A stretch of 64,000 nucleotides of DNA from Diaporthe sp. PMI_573 (GCA_021399435.1 JAJTUP010000009.1:806001-870000), one strand, 5' to 3'; positions 21,823 through 33,052 are shown, counted from the first letter of the stretch. The notes: generated from the letters alone by a model not told the origin. Made by a program: numbers and translations.

Positions 21823-22953
21823 CTACAGATCCCCATTCTCAACAACCTCGACCCAATAGTTGTCTGGGTCGAGGACGAAAGCCACATTCTTCATCCGCCC
21901 GTCTGTGAGCCGCTTCTTCCAGTTGACATTCAGGCTCTCTAACCGCTCACAAGCCTTGTTGACGTTGTCAACCGTGACGCAAATGTGCCCGAAGCCTTGG
22001 GGCTGGTCGTTGCCGTTGTGGTAGCTGAAACTCTCGTCCTTCTCCGTTCCGTGGTTCCAGGTCAGCTCTAGGAGACCCTCGCGGTCGGCCGTCTTGCCGT
22101 CCTTTGGGAGACCCTGCTCGCCTGAGTAACCGAGGAAGTACAGCGTGAAGCCGGCCGACGGGTTACCGGCCTCCCTCAGGAGAGACATGCCCATCACTTC
22201 TTGGTAGAACTTCAGCGACTTTTCTGCGTCCTTGACTCGGATCATGGTGTGGTTCATTCTGTAGGTTCCCACGTCCGTCTCCTTGACGTTCTCGGTCTCT
22301 TCGATGGGCTTGCGTCCAATAATCTCGACCCAGTACCCATCGGGATCAAGTGCAAAGGCAATGTGCTTCATGCGACCATCCGTGAGTTTCTTTTGGAATT
22401 TGTATCCAGCTTCTTCCAGTCGTTGGCAGGCGGCTTGGATATTGTCCTGGTCCTTGAATTAGCCACGAGCAACCGAGTTCGGCCGAGTACGACCAAATTT
22501 ACCACATACAACACTGATGCAGGTGTGACCAAAGCCACGGTGAGGCTCTGCATTGCCGTTGTTGACCTTGTACTCAGGGTCGTTCTCCGTCCCATAGTTG
22601 TGGGTGAGCTCGATGAGTCCCTCTCTGTCGGTTACATGTTTCCCGTGGGATACCGCGCCAGGGCCATCGTAACCCAAGAAGTACAGGTCAAACTTTGCCT
22701 CGGGAAATTCTGCCTTCTTGATGACCTTCATGCCCAGGAACTCGTAGAACTTGACTTGAATGAGAAGGCGCTGTCAGTGAGATGCCTTGTGTGGGTTTCA
22801 TCAAAAGCTCTCAACTTACCAGACTCCTTCGGGTCCTTCACCCGGATCCTGAAGTTGGTGGTCTCAGTGCCATGTCTCGCTTCTTCGGAACCATCACGAC
22901 TCTTACATGGAGTGGTTGAACTTGTAGTTCTTGGTCTCGGTAGCTGCTGCCAT
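21823..22953 (-). CDS. GLO1: Glyoxalase I (lactoylglutathione lyase), two-domain form
   Basis: Isomerises the hemithioacetal of methylglyoxal and glutathione to S-lactoylglutathione, detoxifying a glycolytic by-product; metal-dependent and cytosolic. 316 residues from exons 22953-22907, 22848-22820, 22754-22510 and 22452-21823. Two tandem VOC domains, as in yeast Glo1, are visible as repeated motifs. The first has NHSMIRVKDPKESVKFYEFLGM, LIELTHNYGTE and GFGHTCISV. The second has NHTMIRVKDAEKSLKFYQEVMGM, LLELTWNHGTE and GFGHICVTV. Both DGRMK...DPD-YWVE ends are present, so metal-binding His and Glu residues look intact. Exon 2 is only 29 bases. The third intron carries an in-frame stop and must be spliced out. 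A CRE-like TGACGTCA lies about 350 bases upstream of its start. Confidence 0.93.
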
Positions 22954-23997
22954 TGTTGCGAATAGCCTCGGGGCTGCTTTTGTTCCCAAGATAGCTTCCA
23001 AAGAGGGGTCAGATCAAGTGCCGGCTTGCCAAATATGCTGCGAACTTCCGAGGGCCAGACTTACTCGGCTTTGCGGCTGATTTTGTGAAAAGGGAAGCTT
23101 GAAGTCTCAGTCTTTGCAATGCTCGGACAGAGCTCATTTAGAGAGATTGATAATTCGGAACGTCTGCAGTAGTGGTGACGATTGTGAGATGCCGCGGGAA
23201 GAAGGTAGCCCCTCAAAAAGCTCGTTCAGCTATTCCGTACCTCAAGCAGCACTCGTTCCATTTCCTGGAGCTTCTATCTAATCGCCGAACCCCGCCAGGA
23301 TGTTAGTGACGTCAATTGAGGGACATGAACAGGGTTAGCGAATATTTACGCTCGGTACATTCCGATCAGCCAGGCCCAATTCTACTCCCCTGGGCATGCA
23401 AGGCCCATTCTTCACAAAACCATGTAAAAGCTGATGGATATTTCCATCTAAATCCCATGCTTGGTCTAACTGCTAAGAACTTGACCATGGCCAGGCCAAA
23501 CGGCGCCGGACAATATGGTCCGCCTGATCGGAACAGCGCAGGACTTAGACGGGACGATCCAGCCGTCATGAGTGCGTCTTGGATCCTGAACACGGTCTAT
23601 GGCTTCTTTTGACCATGGCCCATTTCTGGAATAAGGTCCATCGTCATAGACCATCCGACTCTGTTCAAGTCGCCTCTACGCTTCCCTCTGTAATTGGTAA
23701 AGCGGACTGGCCTAGAAGCTGCGCCAGACCAAACGTTTGGGACAGAACGAGAGCGGCCGCCGTTTTTCACAACGTTCAAGACGTCATCGCGTAGCCGTTG
23801 CCGCGGCTCAGATAAACGACTCTGGTTCAAGTATTATAAGTAGGTGTCTGGTACTGAGTGCAATGAGAGTGGTACAAATCTTTTGTACTCCAATTCTTTC
23901 CCCCTGGTCATTTTCGATATATCAATCCACTTCCTAGGGATCCGCGTACGATTACAAGCACTGAAAAGGCAGCAAGTCCCCATCGTCACGCCAAACA
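22954..23997. other. Divergent intergenic stretch
   Basis: Lies between the glyoxalase gene (leftward) and the alcohol dehydrogenase gene (rightward). It carries a perfect CRE palindrome (listed separately). No gene is supported; short frames around 23300-23800 overlap on both strands with no recognisable content. Confidence 0.5.
23307..23314. promoter_or_regulatory. CRE-like palindrome TGACGTCA
   Basis: A perfect 8-base cAMP-response/ATF element, the site of bZIP proteins of the ATF/CREB type (Atf1 in fungi, linked to stress responses). It sits in the shared upstream region of glyoxalase I and the alcohol dehydrogenase. A single 8-mer can occur by chance in 64 kb, so function is inference. 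Confidence 0.35.
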
Positions 23998-25176
23998 TGG
24001 GATATCCAGACATTTTCGAGGGCTTCTGCGTCGCAGGGCCCAAACATGGAATCAGTTCGAGAAGAAAGAGCTGACTCCCAAGCCTTTCGGGGACAATGAC
24101 ATTGACGTACAGATCGAGGCGTGCGGCGTGTGTGGCTCTGATGTCCATACTATAACGGGCGGCTGGGGTGATGATGAAGGCCCGCTCTGTGTCGGCCATG
24201 AGGTGGTCGGCAAGGCTGTCAAGGTCGGCAAGGCCGTTAGGTCCGGGATCAAAGAGGGCGACCGCGTCGGCGTGGGAGCTCAGGTGTGGCCGTGCCTCAA
24301 GTGCCCGCAGTGCAAGACCGCAAATGAGAATTACTGCCCACATCTTGTCGTGAGTTGTACCCACTTGGCTGGCCGCACATCGGATGCTATGATCATGAGT
24401 CCGTACTGACACATGCTTCTCCCAACCCAAGGATACATACAACTCCCAGTACCCCGAGGAGGCAGGCGGGGGCCAAAGCCCACGGCGGCTACGCCTCGCA
24501 CATTCGCGCACGTGAGTACTACACATTCAAGATCCCAGACGCCCTGTCCCCCGCAGACGCGGCGCCCCTTCTTTGCGCCGGGATTACGACCTACTCGCCG
24601 CTGGTGTGCGCGGGCATCGGGCCGGGCAAGAAGGTAGCCGTGTGCGGGATAGGCGGGTTGGGCCACCTCGGTATCCAGTGGAGCGTAGCTCTCGGCGCAG
24701 AGACATACGCGCTGACGCATTCTACGAACAAGGTCGACGACATCGGCAAGCTGGGCGCCAAGGAGGCAATCGTGACGACGGAAAAGAACTGGACGGAGAA
24801 GTGGGCGTTCGCGTTCGACTTCATCCTCCACTGCAGCGACATGACCCACACATTCGACTTGAAGTCCTACCTGTCGACGCTGGCCGTTGGTGGTGAGTTC
24901 CACATGGTCGGTCTGCCTGACGAGCCCCTACCTGAGCTACTGGCCTTTAACTTCGCCAGCAACGCCGCGAAGCTCACCGGCAGCCATCTCGGAAACCATC
25001 AGGAGATGGAGGCCATGTTGCAGCTGGCGGCCGACAAGGACATCCGGCCGTGGGTGGAGAAGATCGATATCTCCGAAAAGGGATGCAAGGAGGCCATAGA
25101 GCGGGTCAAGGAGAACAAGGTGTATTACCGGTTCTCCCTTGTTGGATTTGACAAGGCGTTTGGTACCAAGGACTAG
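23998..25176 (+). CDS. Zn-dependent cinnamyl-alcohol-type dehydrogenase, with two apparent frameshifts
   Basis: Medium-chain NADP-type alcohol/aldehyde dehydrogenase of the CAD/ADH6 family. MGYPDIFEGFCV at the start, CGVCGSDVHTI and GHEVVGKAV (catalytic zinc), and CLKCPQC...C (structural zinc) precede an intron with donor GTC|GTGAGT at 24350. Then come GGYASHIR, the nucleotide-binding GIGGLGHLG, and a complete C-terminus. Two breaks interrupt the frame. One is near 24045-24055, where the frame changes between KHG and FEKKELTPKPFG. The other is near the five-G run at 24468-24472, between the conserved DTYNSQYPEE and HGGYASH. The second can be bypassed if splicing uses the AG at 24465 in place of 24431, at the cost of the DTYN segment. 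Either the gene is decaying or the assembly has single-base errors; a nearby essential gene shows the same fault. Confidence 0.75.
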
Positions 25177-25473
25177 AGCCCAGCAGTTTTAACGAGTTTA
25201 GAATAGATCGAGAGTAATGAGATTCATCAACACAGAACGCGTTGTCGGCCCATTTGGATGCAATAGGCCATGAAGTGGATGAATCTCGACCCAAATCCTA
25301 GCAAGTCCGGAAGTGGACTTCCAACCTTCTCTAATTTAATAACCTTAAATGCATGCATTTAGCGACAACATCTATATCATATAGGATGAGTTTTCCATCT
25401 TGAACGCCGGAGACGGAGTCCCACAAGGATATCCACTCCCTCATATACAAATCTCAATGCCCTCAAACCTGCC

Positions 25474-27551
25474 TCATACAGACAGCTGGGCAGTCTCGGC
25501 CTTGCCAAGGTAGTCGGCGTATGGGGCGAGGGCCTGCTGCGCCTTGGCGACGAAACGCTCGACGATGACGGCGGAGCGGCCGACGTACAGGGCAGGGTCG
25601 AGGACATCGTCGAGGATGTCGTGGACGGGGGCGAAGTAAGCAGTGTTGCGGATCCGCTCGATAAGGTCGTTAGGCTTGCCCTCGCCCTTGACGACCTGGG
25701 AGGCCTGGTGGCTGAGAACACGGATCTCCTCGTGGCACTCTTGGCGGGACGCGCCATTGGCGACCATCTTCATGATGATGTTCTCTGTAGCCATGAAAGG
25801 GAGTTCCTTCATCAGGTTGGCGCGGACGACAGCGGGGTACACAACGAGGCCGTTGGTAACATTGTCCATGCTGAGCAGGATGGCGTCGGCCAGAAGGAAT
25901 GCCTCTGGAATATCAATTCGGCGGATCTGTCACTGTCAGAACATGGTTTCCGTCTCATACAGCGTGAAGACGTCATTTAGAGACCTCCTCGTCCCAGCGG
26001 CCCTGATATGTGGCCACCGGGGAGTTTCTCGGTTTTCCGGTAACAGCAACATTCCTGGAGAGGTCACTTACAGCAGAGTCGTCGAGGGTCCGTTCGAACC
26101 ATTGCGTTGTGTATGTCTCCACGAAAGGAGTTGTGATGCTGCCGAGCTTGCGTCCAAGAGAGCAGATGCGCTCAGACCTCATTGGGTTCCTCTTGTACGC
26201 CATTGCGGAGGATCCTGTGGAATCTGGGGTCAGTTTCCGAAATGTGAAACTTGCGACGGCAAAGGAGGGGGTGGTGTGGGAAAGGCTTCTGTCCGTAGCC
26301 CGGATATTGAGCTGCGGCCTGTGTGCAGCCAGCCAGGTGGCCTTCACTGGGCACCGCAAAAGCCTTTGCAATTTGAAAAATATTCATACCAATTTGGTCC
26401 TTCTCGAAAGGTCTATGCAATTACTCGTTAGAAAGACTTGTTTATCCAGGTTTTACATTGTATGAGGTACCACGATTCAGGGATCATGACGAAAGGGGAG
26501 ACATACTCTTCAATTTCCTTCAGGTTGGCCAGGTGGCGGATATCGGTGCAAATCCGCTGAGCAGTTGCACCAACTCCTGCGAGGGCCTGAGCGACATTCA
26601 GGTCGACCTTGCGCGTATACGTCTGGGTAGAGACGGAGTAGGTGGAAGGGAAGCCAGCCTTCTCGCAGAGGATCTCGTTGAGACGGTCGATCTTGTCGCC
26701 ATCCTCGTGGAAGATCTCCATGAATGAAGCCTGGGTTCCAGTCGTGCCCATGGCACCTAGTCATCATGTCAGCTGCTGCTAAGCTGGAGAGGATGCCGCC
26801 TGGCTATCATAAGACGGACCTCGGAACTCGAGATCTTCGAGGGCACGGGTGAGGTTGCGGAGGTCCAGCAACAGGTCCTGGGTCCACTGAGCAGCCCTCT
26901 TGCCAACAGTGTGGGGCTGGGCAGCCTGGTAATGGGTGTAGGCGAGAGTGGGCATGCCTTGTACTTCAAGGCGAACTGGCTGAGGTTGTAAATGACCTTG
27001 GCAAGACGAGGGAGGAGCAGCTTCAGTCCCTTCTGTATAAAGATGAGCTCGGCGTTGTCGGTTACAAAACAACTTGTGCTGCCGACGTGGATGACTCCTG
27101 CGGCTGCCGGCGCATCTTGCCCATATGCGTGAACGTGAGCCCTGCTCTAGTGTCAGCAGGGGTTTTCCGTCTGTGGACTGGTTGTATTGCAGAGCCCCTC
27201 CTGAGTTTACAGAACGAAGACAGGCGTCTCAATCACTGATTGGTAACGTTGAAAATAACTAGACGGGAGAGCCGAAGGTTGGGAACAGGTTTCGTACATG
27301 ACATCGTGACGGCGACGCTTCTCCTCCTCCTTGGCAACTTCAAAGGCCTCATCGCTGACTGTGAGGTTGGCACGCATCTGATCGAGGGCCTCAGTGGTGA
27401 TCTGGTCGATCCCCAACTCCTTTTCAGCCTCGGCCAGCCACAGCCAGAGCTGGCGCCAGGTGCTGTGCCTGGAGCGGGCCGAGAAGAGCTGGAGCATCTC
27501 CTTGGAGGCATATCGAGAGCCCAATGGGGTCTGGTACGTGTCGAAAGACAT
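25474..27551 (-). CDS. ADE13: Adenylosuccinate lyase, with one apparent frameshift
   Basis: Cleaves adenylosuccinate and SAICAR, releasing fumarate, in purine synthesis. Exons: 27551-27298, 27141-26820, 26756-26507, 26390-26412 (only 23 bases), 26214-26072, 25926-25474. They give about 481 residues if one base is allowed for. Family motifs in order: [16 protein letters not shown] start, [61 protein letters not shown], the signature [15 protein letters not shown], and [16 protein letters not shown]. The 23-base exon supplies PFEKDQIG and fits both phases. Within exon 2 the frame breaks at about 26953-26960 (ALKYKA|MPTLAY), where one base seems to be missing. Since the gene is normally essential for purine prototrophy and everything else is intact, a sequence error is the likelier cause. 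It converges on the dehydrogenase gene. Confidence 0.9.
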
Positions 27552-29062
27552 GTTGCCGGTTACAGTCTGAAATGGCGGGCGTGGAAACGTGCTTGCTGTC
27601 GAGGTGTATGTCCAGTCTGGGCTGCAGGAGCAAATTTGTCTGCTGCAGGTCGTCTCTAACAACTTTGATGAGAAGTTCGACACAATAATGGCGGGGTACA
27701 GGGGTCTGTCTTGGTGGTGGGGCAGCTGCAGCGGGGCTTATCGATAGCAAGACAGACAGAAGATTAGATCCATGGGAAGAGGCCCAAGCTTGTGATAATT
27801 GGGAGGCGCGGAGCGAAGACCATTGCACCCCAAGCAATGGCGGCTGTGCAACTGGAATTGTGAGTGGCAGAGCAATAGCATTTTTCTCCGTTGAAGAGTT
27901 CCTTCCAACCGATCTGTGCCATCCAAACCGTGGCCTCGGCGCTGTCTAGAAATGCAGCGTCCACCAACGCTAACACGACTTTGCACTCTGAGTTTCCTTT
28001 TGATCTGACCGCAAAGCCTGGATTGAAATTGGCAAAATCAACGGCCCGACTGACAAGTGCTGGATCCTGAAAACTCAGATTCGAGCGGTTGAGTGGCAAC
28101 TGGCCGTAGGACTCACTGAAGCACTGCCTGCTCTTTCCACCATGCTCAATATTGTATTGTTGTGATGTGCTGTGGGCGGTGACCGACCAGCTGTCTTGCA
28201 ACAAAGACTTGCAGGTGAGAGGGAATGTTGTTGACATCCCGATACCCAGCACTTGAGAGCCACTCCATAACTACTGTGTAGGCTAATGTCTAATTCGGGC
28301 ACGATGATCTACGACGAGTCCTTCTGGAATAGGCTACTGGGCAAAAAGAAGAAACACAAGAATGTACCAATAAAGTCGTGCTAGACACATGGTGTTCCCA
28401 GACTAAATTGGACTGTCACCGTCTTTCTGTTCACAACCAAGCCTTGCAGTAGTAGACCAGCTGGCAGCTGGGCTGGTATCGAAGAAGACAGAGCAGGACG
28501 AGATGGGGTAGCAACCTCGGGGAATTCCCGATGGCTGCTGCAGGCCGGGGTGACTGAGTGACAGCATGACAAGGACCAGGGGATGGGGCCTGCGGAGATT
28601 GCACACGGCCGAGCCATTGGCCAGACCCGTCTCGGCACCGGGACTTAGGCTGTGCCTCATCACCTCCCGGGGACATCTCCGTTCCTACTGAGACCAATTG
28701 TTGTTAGTTGGCTTGCAGGGGCCCCTAGCCGCCTAGCCCATGCATAGGCAGGTACCTAGGTAGGCAGTGCCCCATGGTAGTTAGCCTGACCTGGTTTATC
28801 TGCTGTGTTTCTCTCCATGAATGGGGACATGTGCCCAACTACCCTACCCTTCACATCTGCACAGAAGCTTCTGCCGGCCATGTAGGACTCATCTACTCCC
28901 TGGAAATGATGTCGGCATATCTGTAGCACCCAGCTTTCTCAAGTTCCTCACCAAAAAACACTCGCCACGGGCAGCGCCAGCTTCATCCGGATACACAGTC
29001 CCGATCCTCTCGCAAAGAGGGGCTCTTGACACGCATCGAGCGTGTCCCCAGCTCCGTCCGGC
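27552..29062. other. Divergent intergenic stretch
   Basis: Promoter region shared by adenylosuccinate lyase (leftward) and the low-complexity protein gene (rightward). No gene supported. The open frames around 28380-28700 on the minus strand overlap one another in all three phases, which suggests composition and not coding. Confidence 0.5.
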
Positions 29063-29507
29063 ATGGCCCACCGGCCGCACCTGCCACACACCCCGGTTGT
29101 GGAGTATGACGAGGTCGCCGTGATGGATACAGGAGACGACGGCGAAGGCGACGGCGACGGCGATGTGGATATCGACAGTCATGTTGGCCCCGAAGAGGTC
29201 GCGGTCGGTAGGACCCCTGGAGGGAGGCACCACATGCGCTCGCTGTCCGACGGCGGCGGCACTCCTCAGAAGTTCACCCCGGCACAGCTCGCCGAACAAG
29301 CCCGGCGCACCTCAAAGGATGACAGCACCATATCGCTGCCTCTGCGCGACTCCTTTTCCAGCTCGAATTCACCATCCGTGCCCCTGGCCCCTCCTGTCAC
29401 TCCTCACCGGTCAGAGTTCCCCGTGCGCGGCCTCTCCCTACAGATGCCACCCCAAGCGTCGACCCCTCCGTCCCAGCAACAACTACTACAACACCACCAC
29501 CACCACC

Positions 29508-29566
<59 letters not shown>

Positions 29567-31391
29567 ACACAGCAGCACCAGCAGCAGAACCAGCAACAGT
29601 TCAACCTGCCTGGCTCAAAGCCCGCCCCATTATCTCCCAAGCTCGACCACTCCCAGACCTACTCCTCGCCCACCAACATCCTGCCCCGCCGCTCCAGAGG
29701 CCTCGACTTCTCTCGTGCCGCCACCAGCCTCCACCATACCACCATCGCAGAGCAGTCCTCGCCCGACTCCTCGCCCACGGTTGGTGGGAGGGCCATGAAC
29801 ATACCAAGTAGGAGACCAGGCGATTTCGGCGCACCAGAGCAGACCTCCAATTCACTCTGGTCTATCATGGGCAACCAGGAGCGCTTCCATATCTCTAGTT
29901 CCCTGGGGAGCGCCGCCAACATAGTCTCCGATTCCTCCACGAGCTCCGACGAGGACGACATCATGGACGAGGATATGGACGAGCCCTACCTAATGACGCC
30001 CCAGGTCATTAAGAGCAACCCACACGCGGCACAACCAGGCTCTGGTTGGCCAGCGGGGGCGGGGTCGCCAGCTGTCAACAGCCTCTTGTCCTTCCAACAG
30101 CGGCAACGGCCTCGCAAACAACCAAAGAAGAAAGAGCGCGGCGGCCCTTTCAGCATGGGTTGCCCCCCAACACCATCGGCGGCCAACCTCTCCAGGTCTC
30201 CTCCAACAAACCCAGTGCCTTACGGCAACATGGCCAAGGAAATGAGCTCATCCCACGCCCGTCGTGAGAGCATCAGCTGGGCAGCCAACCAGTTGAATAT
30301 TGCCGGCAGCGACAGTGAAGACAGTCCCAAGACGGGAGTGAATGTGGACGGCGTGCTGGGCCCCGGCGCAGACCCTCAGAACAGGGTCGTGAGGCGCGCC
30401 GTGACCCGGCGGAGCAATCTCCTAGTAGGCACCCATCTCTTCATTGCTAGCTTGCCTTCCACTCTCCTCTTGCCATTGACTGACTTGTGAACAGCCGAAA
30501 TCCAAGAACTTCGCCCGCATAAGAGCTGCACTCGCCGAAGAAGGCGCACCAGTCGAGTCCGAGTTCCGGCGCGAATCAGAGGTCATCCGTCAAGTGCGGG
30601 AGGACATAGACTTCGACCCTCCTCGCCAGGTCCCACAGCCCGCGTCAGTCACTGCCACGACGCAGTCAAGCCCGAACATGCCAATCCAAGACTCGCTCGA
30701 GGACGCAGTCGACGACGCGATGATGGTGGACTCGAATGCCCTGGGCCTTTCGGGCAGCCTCAAGCACCAAGCGCACAGAAACTCCAAGGGCAAGATGTTC
30801 TGGGAGAACTTCTCCGAGACGAGCAGCATGGGCGGCTCGAGGACGACCCCGCCTCCCCCAGGCCCACCTCGCGGGTCCTCGTCAGGGATGAGCCTCGACG
30901 ACATGAACATGGATTCTCCCTTTGCGAACTCCGGACCCGGGGGCAGCAACGGCGGTTTCATGTTCCCCATGAACACGACGCCCAGCTCCGGAAACGACAC
31001 GCCCCAGCCCAGTGGGTCCTCCTCCATGCCGACGACCGAGCAGCCGCTGCCGCCCTCGGTGGCGGACGTCACGCGCCGTCTGACGAAGCGCCGCCGCGAC
31101 GACGACCTCGACCCGGTAAGCTTCAAGCGTCGCGCCGTGTCGCCCGGCATGAGCGTCCAGGGCTCGCCTATCATGCAGAGCCCCATGCAGCACGCGCCGT
31201 GGGGGTCGAGGCCCGGCAGCAACGGAGGTGACCGTGGCGGGCGCAACGACACTCCCAACAGCGAGACTAGCGGAAGCGGCAACGGCAACGGCAACGGTGG
31301 CAGCGGCGACAAGGCGCGGGCCAAGGGCCGGATAGGCTTACAGGGCATGGTGGACACTAACGATGGCATCACGAGACTGAGTATCGAGTGA
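29063..31391 (+). CDS. Large low-complexity fungal protein with His and Gln tracts
   Basis: Unrecognised protein of about 752 residues, probably nuclear or cytosolic regulatory. Start is the ATG at 29063 (MAHRPHLPHTP); no ATG lies further upstream in this frame. Exon 1 is 29063-30424 and exon 2 is 30495-31391, joined by a 70-base intron beginning GTAGGC. Most of the chain is Ser/Pro/Gln-rich and likely disordered, with an acidic patch (SSDEDDIMDEDMDEPYL), basic patches (RPRKQPKKKERGG, TKRRRDDD) and SP/TP sites for proline-directed kinases. A tract of about ten His is followed by about fifteen Gln. The most protein-like block spans the splice junction: RRSNLLPKSKNFARIRAAL. It is likely the conserved core. 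No catalytic domain is visible. Phosphorylated cell-cycle or transcriptional regulators have this look, but I assign no function. Confidence 0.75.
29490..29580 (+). repeat. CAC/CAA trinucleotide tract coding for polyHis-polyGln
   Basis: About ten CAC codons followed by about fifteen CAA codons, then a mixed Gln/His run. Nearly pure codons, not mixed synonymous ones, point to recent slippage at DNA level, so length should vary between strains. Confidence 0.9.
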
Positions 31392-32203
31392 GGCAGAAAG
31401 GTGGCCTGGCTGGTCAAGCACAGACAAGTTTCTGAATTTTGGTTCTCCTCCACCTCCCTAGTTGTTGGAAAGAGGTCATGAATCCACACAGCATTCAAGC
31501 GGCGTTCACCGGAGGGAATAGGAACCGTCCTCAATTTGAGACGAGTCGGAACTGGCCCGGCGCAGCGGAGGCGCACAAGGCGGATTCCAGTGACAGTTTT
31601 CGGATGTAATTAGCATTATTGGGGGGGTAATTATCTAGTGCGCCAACAAGAAGGCGTCTCGTCTCTTCATCGCTCGCCCCCCTAGGAGGCGCATTGTACA
31701 TTGACTATGTATTCAAACATCCTATTCATAGCAAGAACGACCCTTCAAGGATCGTTTTATGTGCGGCTTGTGATGTGCACGTTCACCACCCGTGCCACGA
31801 CACGTTGTCTGGTCTCTTCGTCTACAAGAGCCGGTGTTCCATTACGCACACGCTGTCGCGGCTGACCATCTGCCTAGGCATGGATAGGCCGCGAATTTCA
31901 CTCTTCACATGACCTAGTTGCCACGGATTTCCCGTTTCCTTCGTTCCCGACAGACTCCCCCGCGCGAACAGCACCTCGTCGGACTGCAGACTGGCCTATC
32001 TCTTGCGGGCGGCCGGGAAAACACGTTCGCAAAAGGTCCAGCTGGCCAGCTGACTGCGCTTCCACCCCGGCAGCCATGTCTTCCGATCAAAGGCATGGAG
32101 CGGTCACCTCTTCCTTCCCAGCACGAGCTCCTCTTCGGCCCTCGCCCCGGCTGACAAATCGTCCCCTGCAAGATCAATCGCGACAAGACTCCTAGCACAG
32201 CTC
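31392..32203. other. Convergent 3' spacer
   Basis: Separates the stop of the low-complexity protein gene from the stop of the roadblock gene on the other strand. No gene seen; a seven-G run at 31621-31627 is present. Confidence 0.55.
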
Positions 32204-33052
32204 TCACCCCACAACCCCCGCCAGCCCGTCGTCCGGCACGTCCAGCGCGCCCAGCTTGTCGTCCAGCCACCGCGCCAGCTCCTCCGCGTGGCGGCGCGTG
32301 GCCACGACCCCGGCAGTCCCGGCGCCGAAGACGGCCGAGCTGGTGCTGGTGGCGGACACGCCCGTGGCCGCGCTGCGGATGCTGGCCGTCTCCGGGGGCG
32401 AGCCCAATGGCGGGAGTGCGGACGGCGGATGTGCTGTCGTCGTCGGCGGCGGTTGCGGCTGCGGGGGGCTCGAGGCGGGCGTGTGGCCGTTTGCGCCGCC
32501 GGCTGAGGCGTCGTCTGCTGCTTGTGGGGGGCGTAGGTTCTGTTGTGACCCTTGTGGCGGGTGGTGCAGTTGGTGCAGTTGTGATGTCTGGCCCCCGTGC
32601 TGTTGGTGCTGGTGCTGTGTCCCCGGCCTGCTCCCCTGCGCGTCGTTACCCGCTGGCGGGCCCATGCACACGAAGAGCATGCCGCACCTCAGGCGCCGTA
32701 TCACCAGCACCGTACCGCTCTCGAGCTGGATCGTCACGGCCAGGGGGCCGTCGCTCTTGCTGCTGCCGCTGCCGCTGCCGCGGCTCGCCCTCCTGGCCCT
32801 GCTGCCCGGCGGCAGGGCGGCATCTATGGTATCTTGGTCGGCGCCGTTGCTGTGGATGGCGTATAGGCTCGCTGCGACGGTGCCGTGGGTGCGCAGGGTG
32901 ACGACGGGGATGGGCGGCTGGGAGGCATAGGCCAGGAGCTTGCCGTCTGAGGTGAGGAGCAGGAGGGTCGTTATTTGCGGAGAGAGGTTGAGCTGTAGGA
33001 AGGAGGTCAGGCGCTTGGTGAGGAGAAGCGGCGGTGGGCGTAGGTGCGCCAT
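32204..33052 (-). CDS. Roadblock/LC7 (LAMTOR2-like) domain protein
   Basis: 282 residues in one exon, starting at the ATG at 33052 (MAHLRPPPLLL); the longer open frame has only non-ATG codons upstream. Residues 10-70 read as a roadblock fold: LTKRLTSFLQLNLSPQITTLLLLTSDGKLLAYAS, then a helix with AASLYAIHSNG. Strand motifs LAVTIQLESGTVLVIRRL and CGMLFVCMGP follow near 110-140. The final helix, RRHAEELARWLDDKLGAL, sits at the very end, separated by about 100 residues of Gln/Pro/Ala-rich, probably disordered sequence. Roadblock proteins of this type form the Ragulator/EGO scaffold that tethers Rag GTPases to the vacuole upstream of TORC1; assignment to that complex is inference from fold only. 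It could instead be another roadblock protein. Confidence 0.7.
   Translation of the reverse strand: MAHLRPPPLLLTKRLTSFLQLNLSPQITTLLLLTSDGKLLAYASQPPIPVVTLRTHGTVAASLYAIHSNGADQDTIDAALPPGSRARRASRGSGSGSSKSDGPLAVTIQLESGTVLVIRRLRCGMLFVCMGPPAGNDAQGSRPGTQHQHQQHGGQTSQLHQLHHPPQGSQQNLRPPQAADDASAGGANGHTPASSPPQPQPPPTTTAHPPSALPPLGSPPETASIRSAATGVSATSTSSAVFGAGTAGVVATRRHAEELARWLDDKLGALDVPDDGLAGVVG

Noticed and set aside
23834..24526. 230-codon minus-strand frame opposite the alcohol dehydrogenase
   Set aside because: It is the antisense shadow of a gene with clear zinc and nucleotide-binding motifs.
9985..25176. Possible metabolic gene cluster (acyl-CoA ligase, dehydrogenase, muconate cyclase)
   Set aside because: The genes are separated by unrelated housekeeping genes, lie on different strands, and there is no backbone synthase or pathway-specific regulator.
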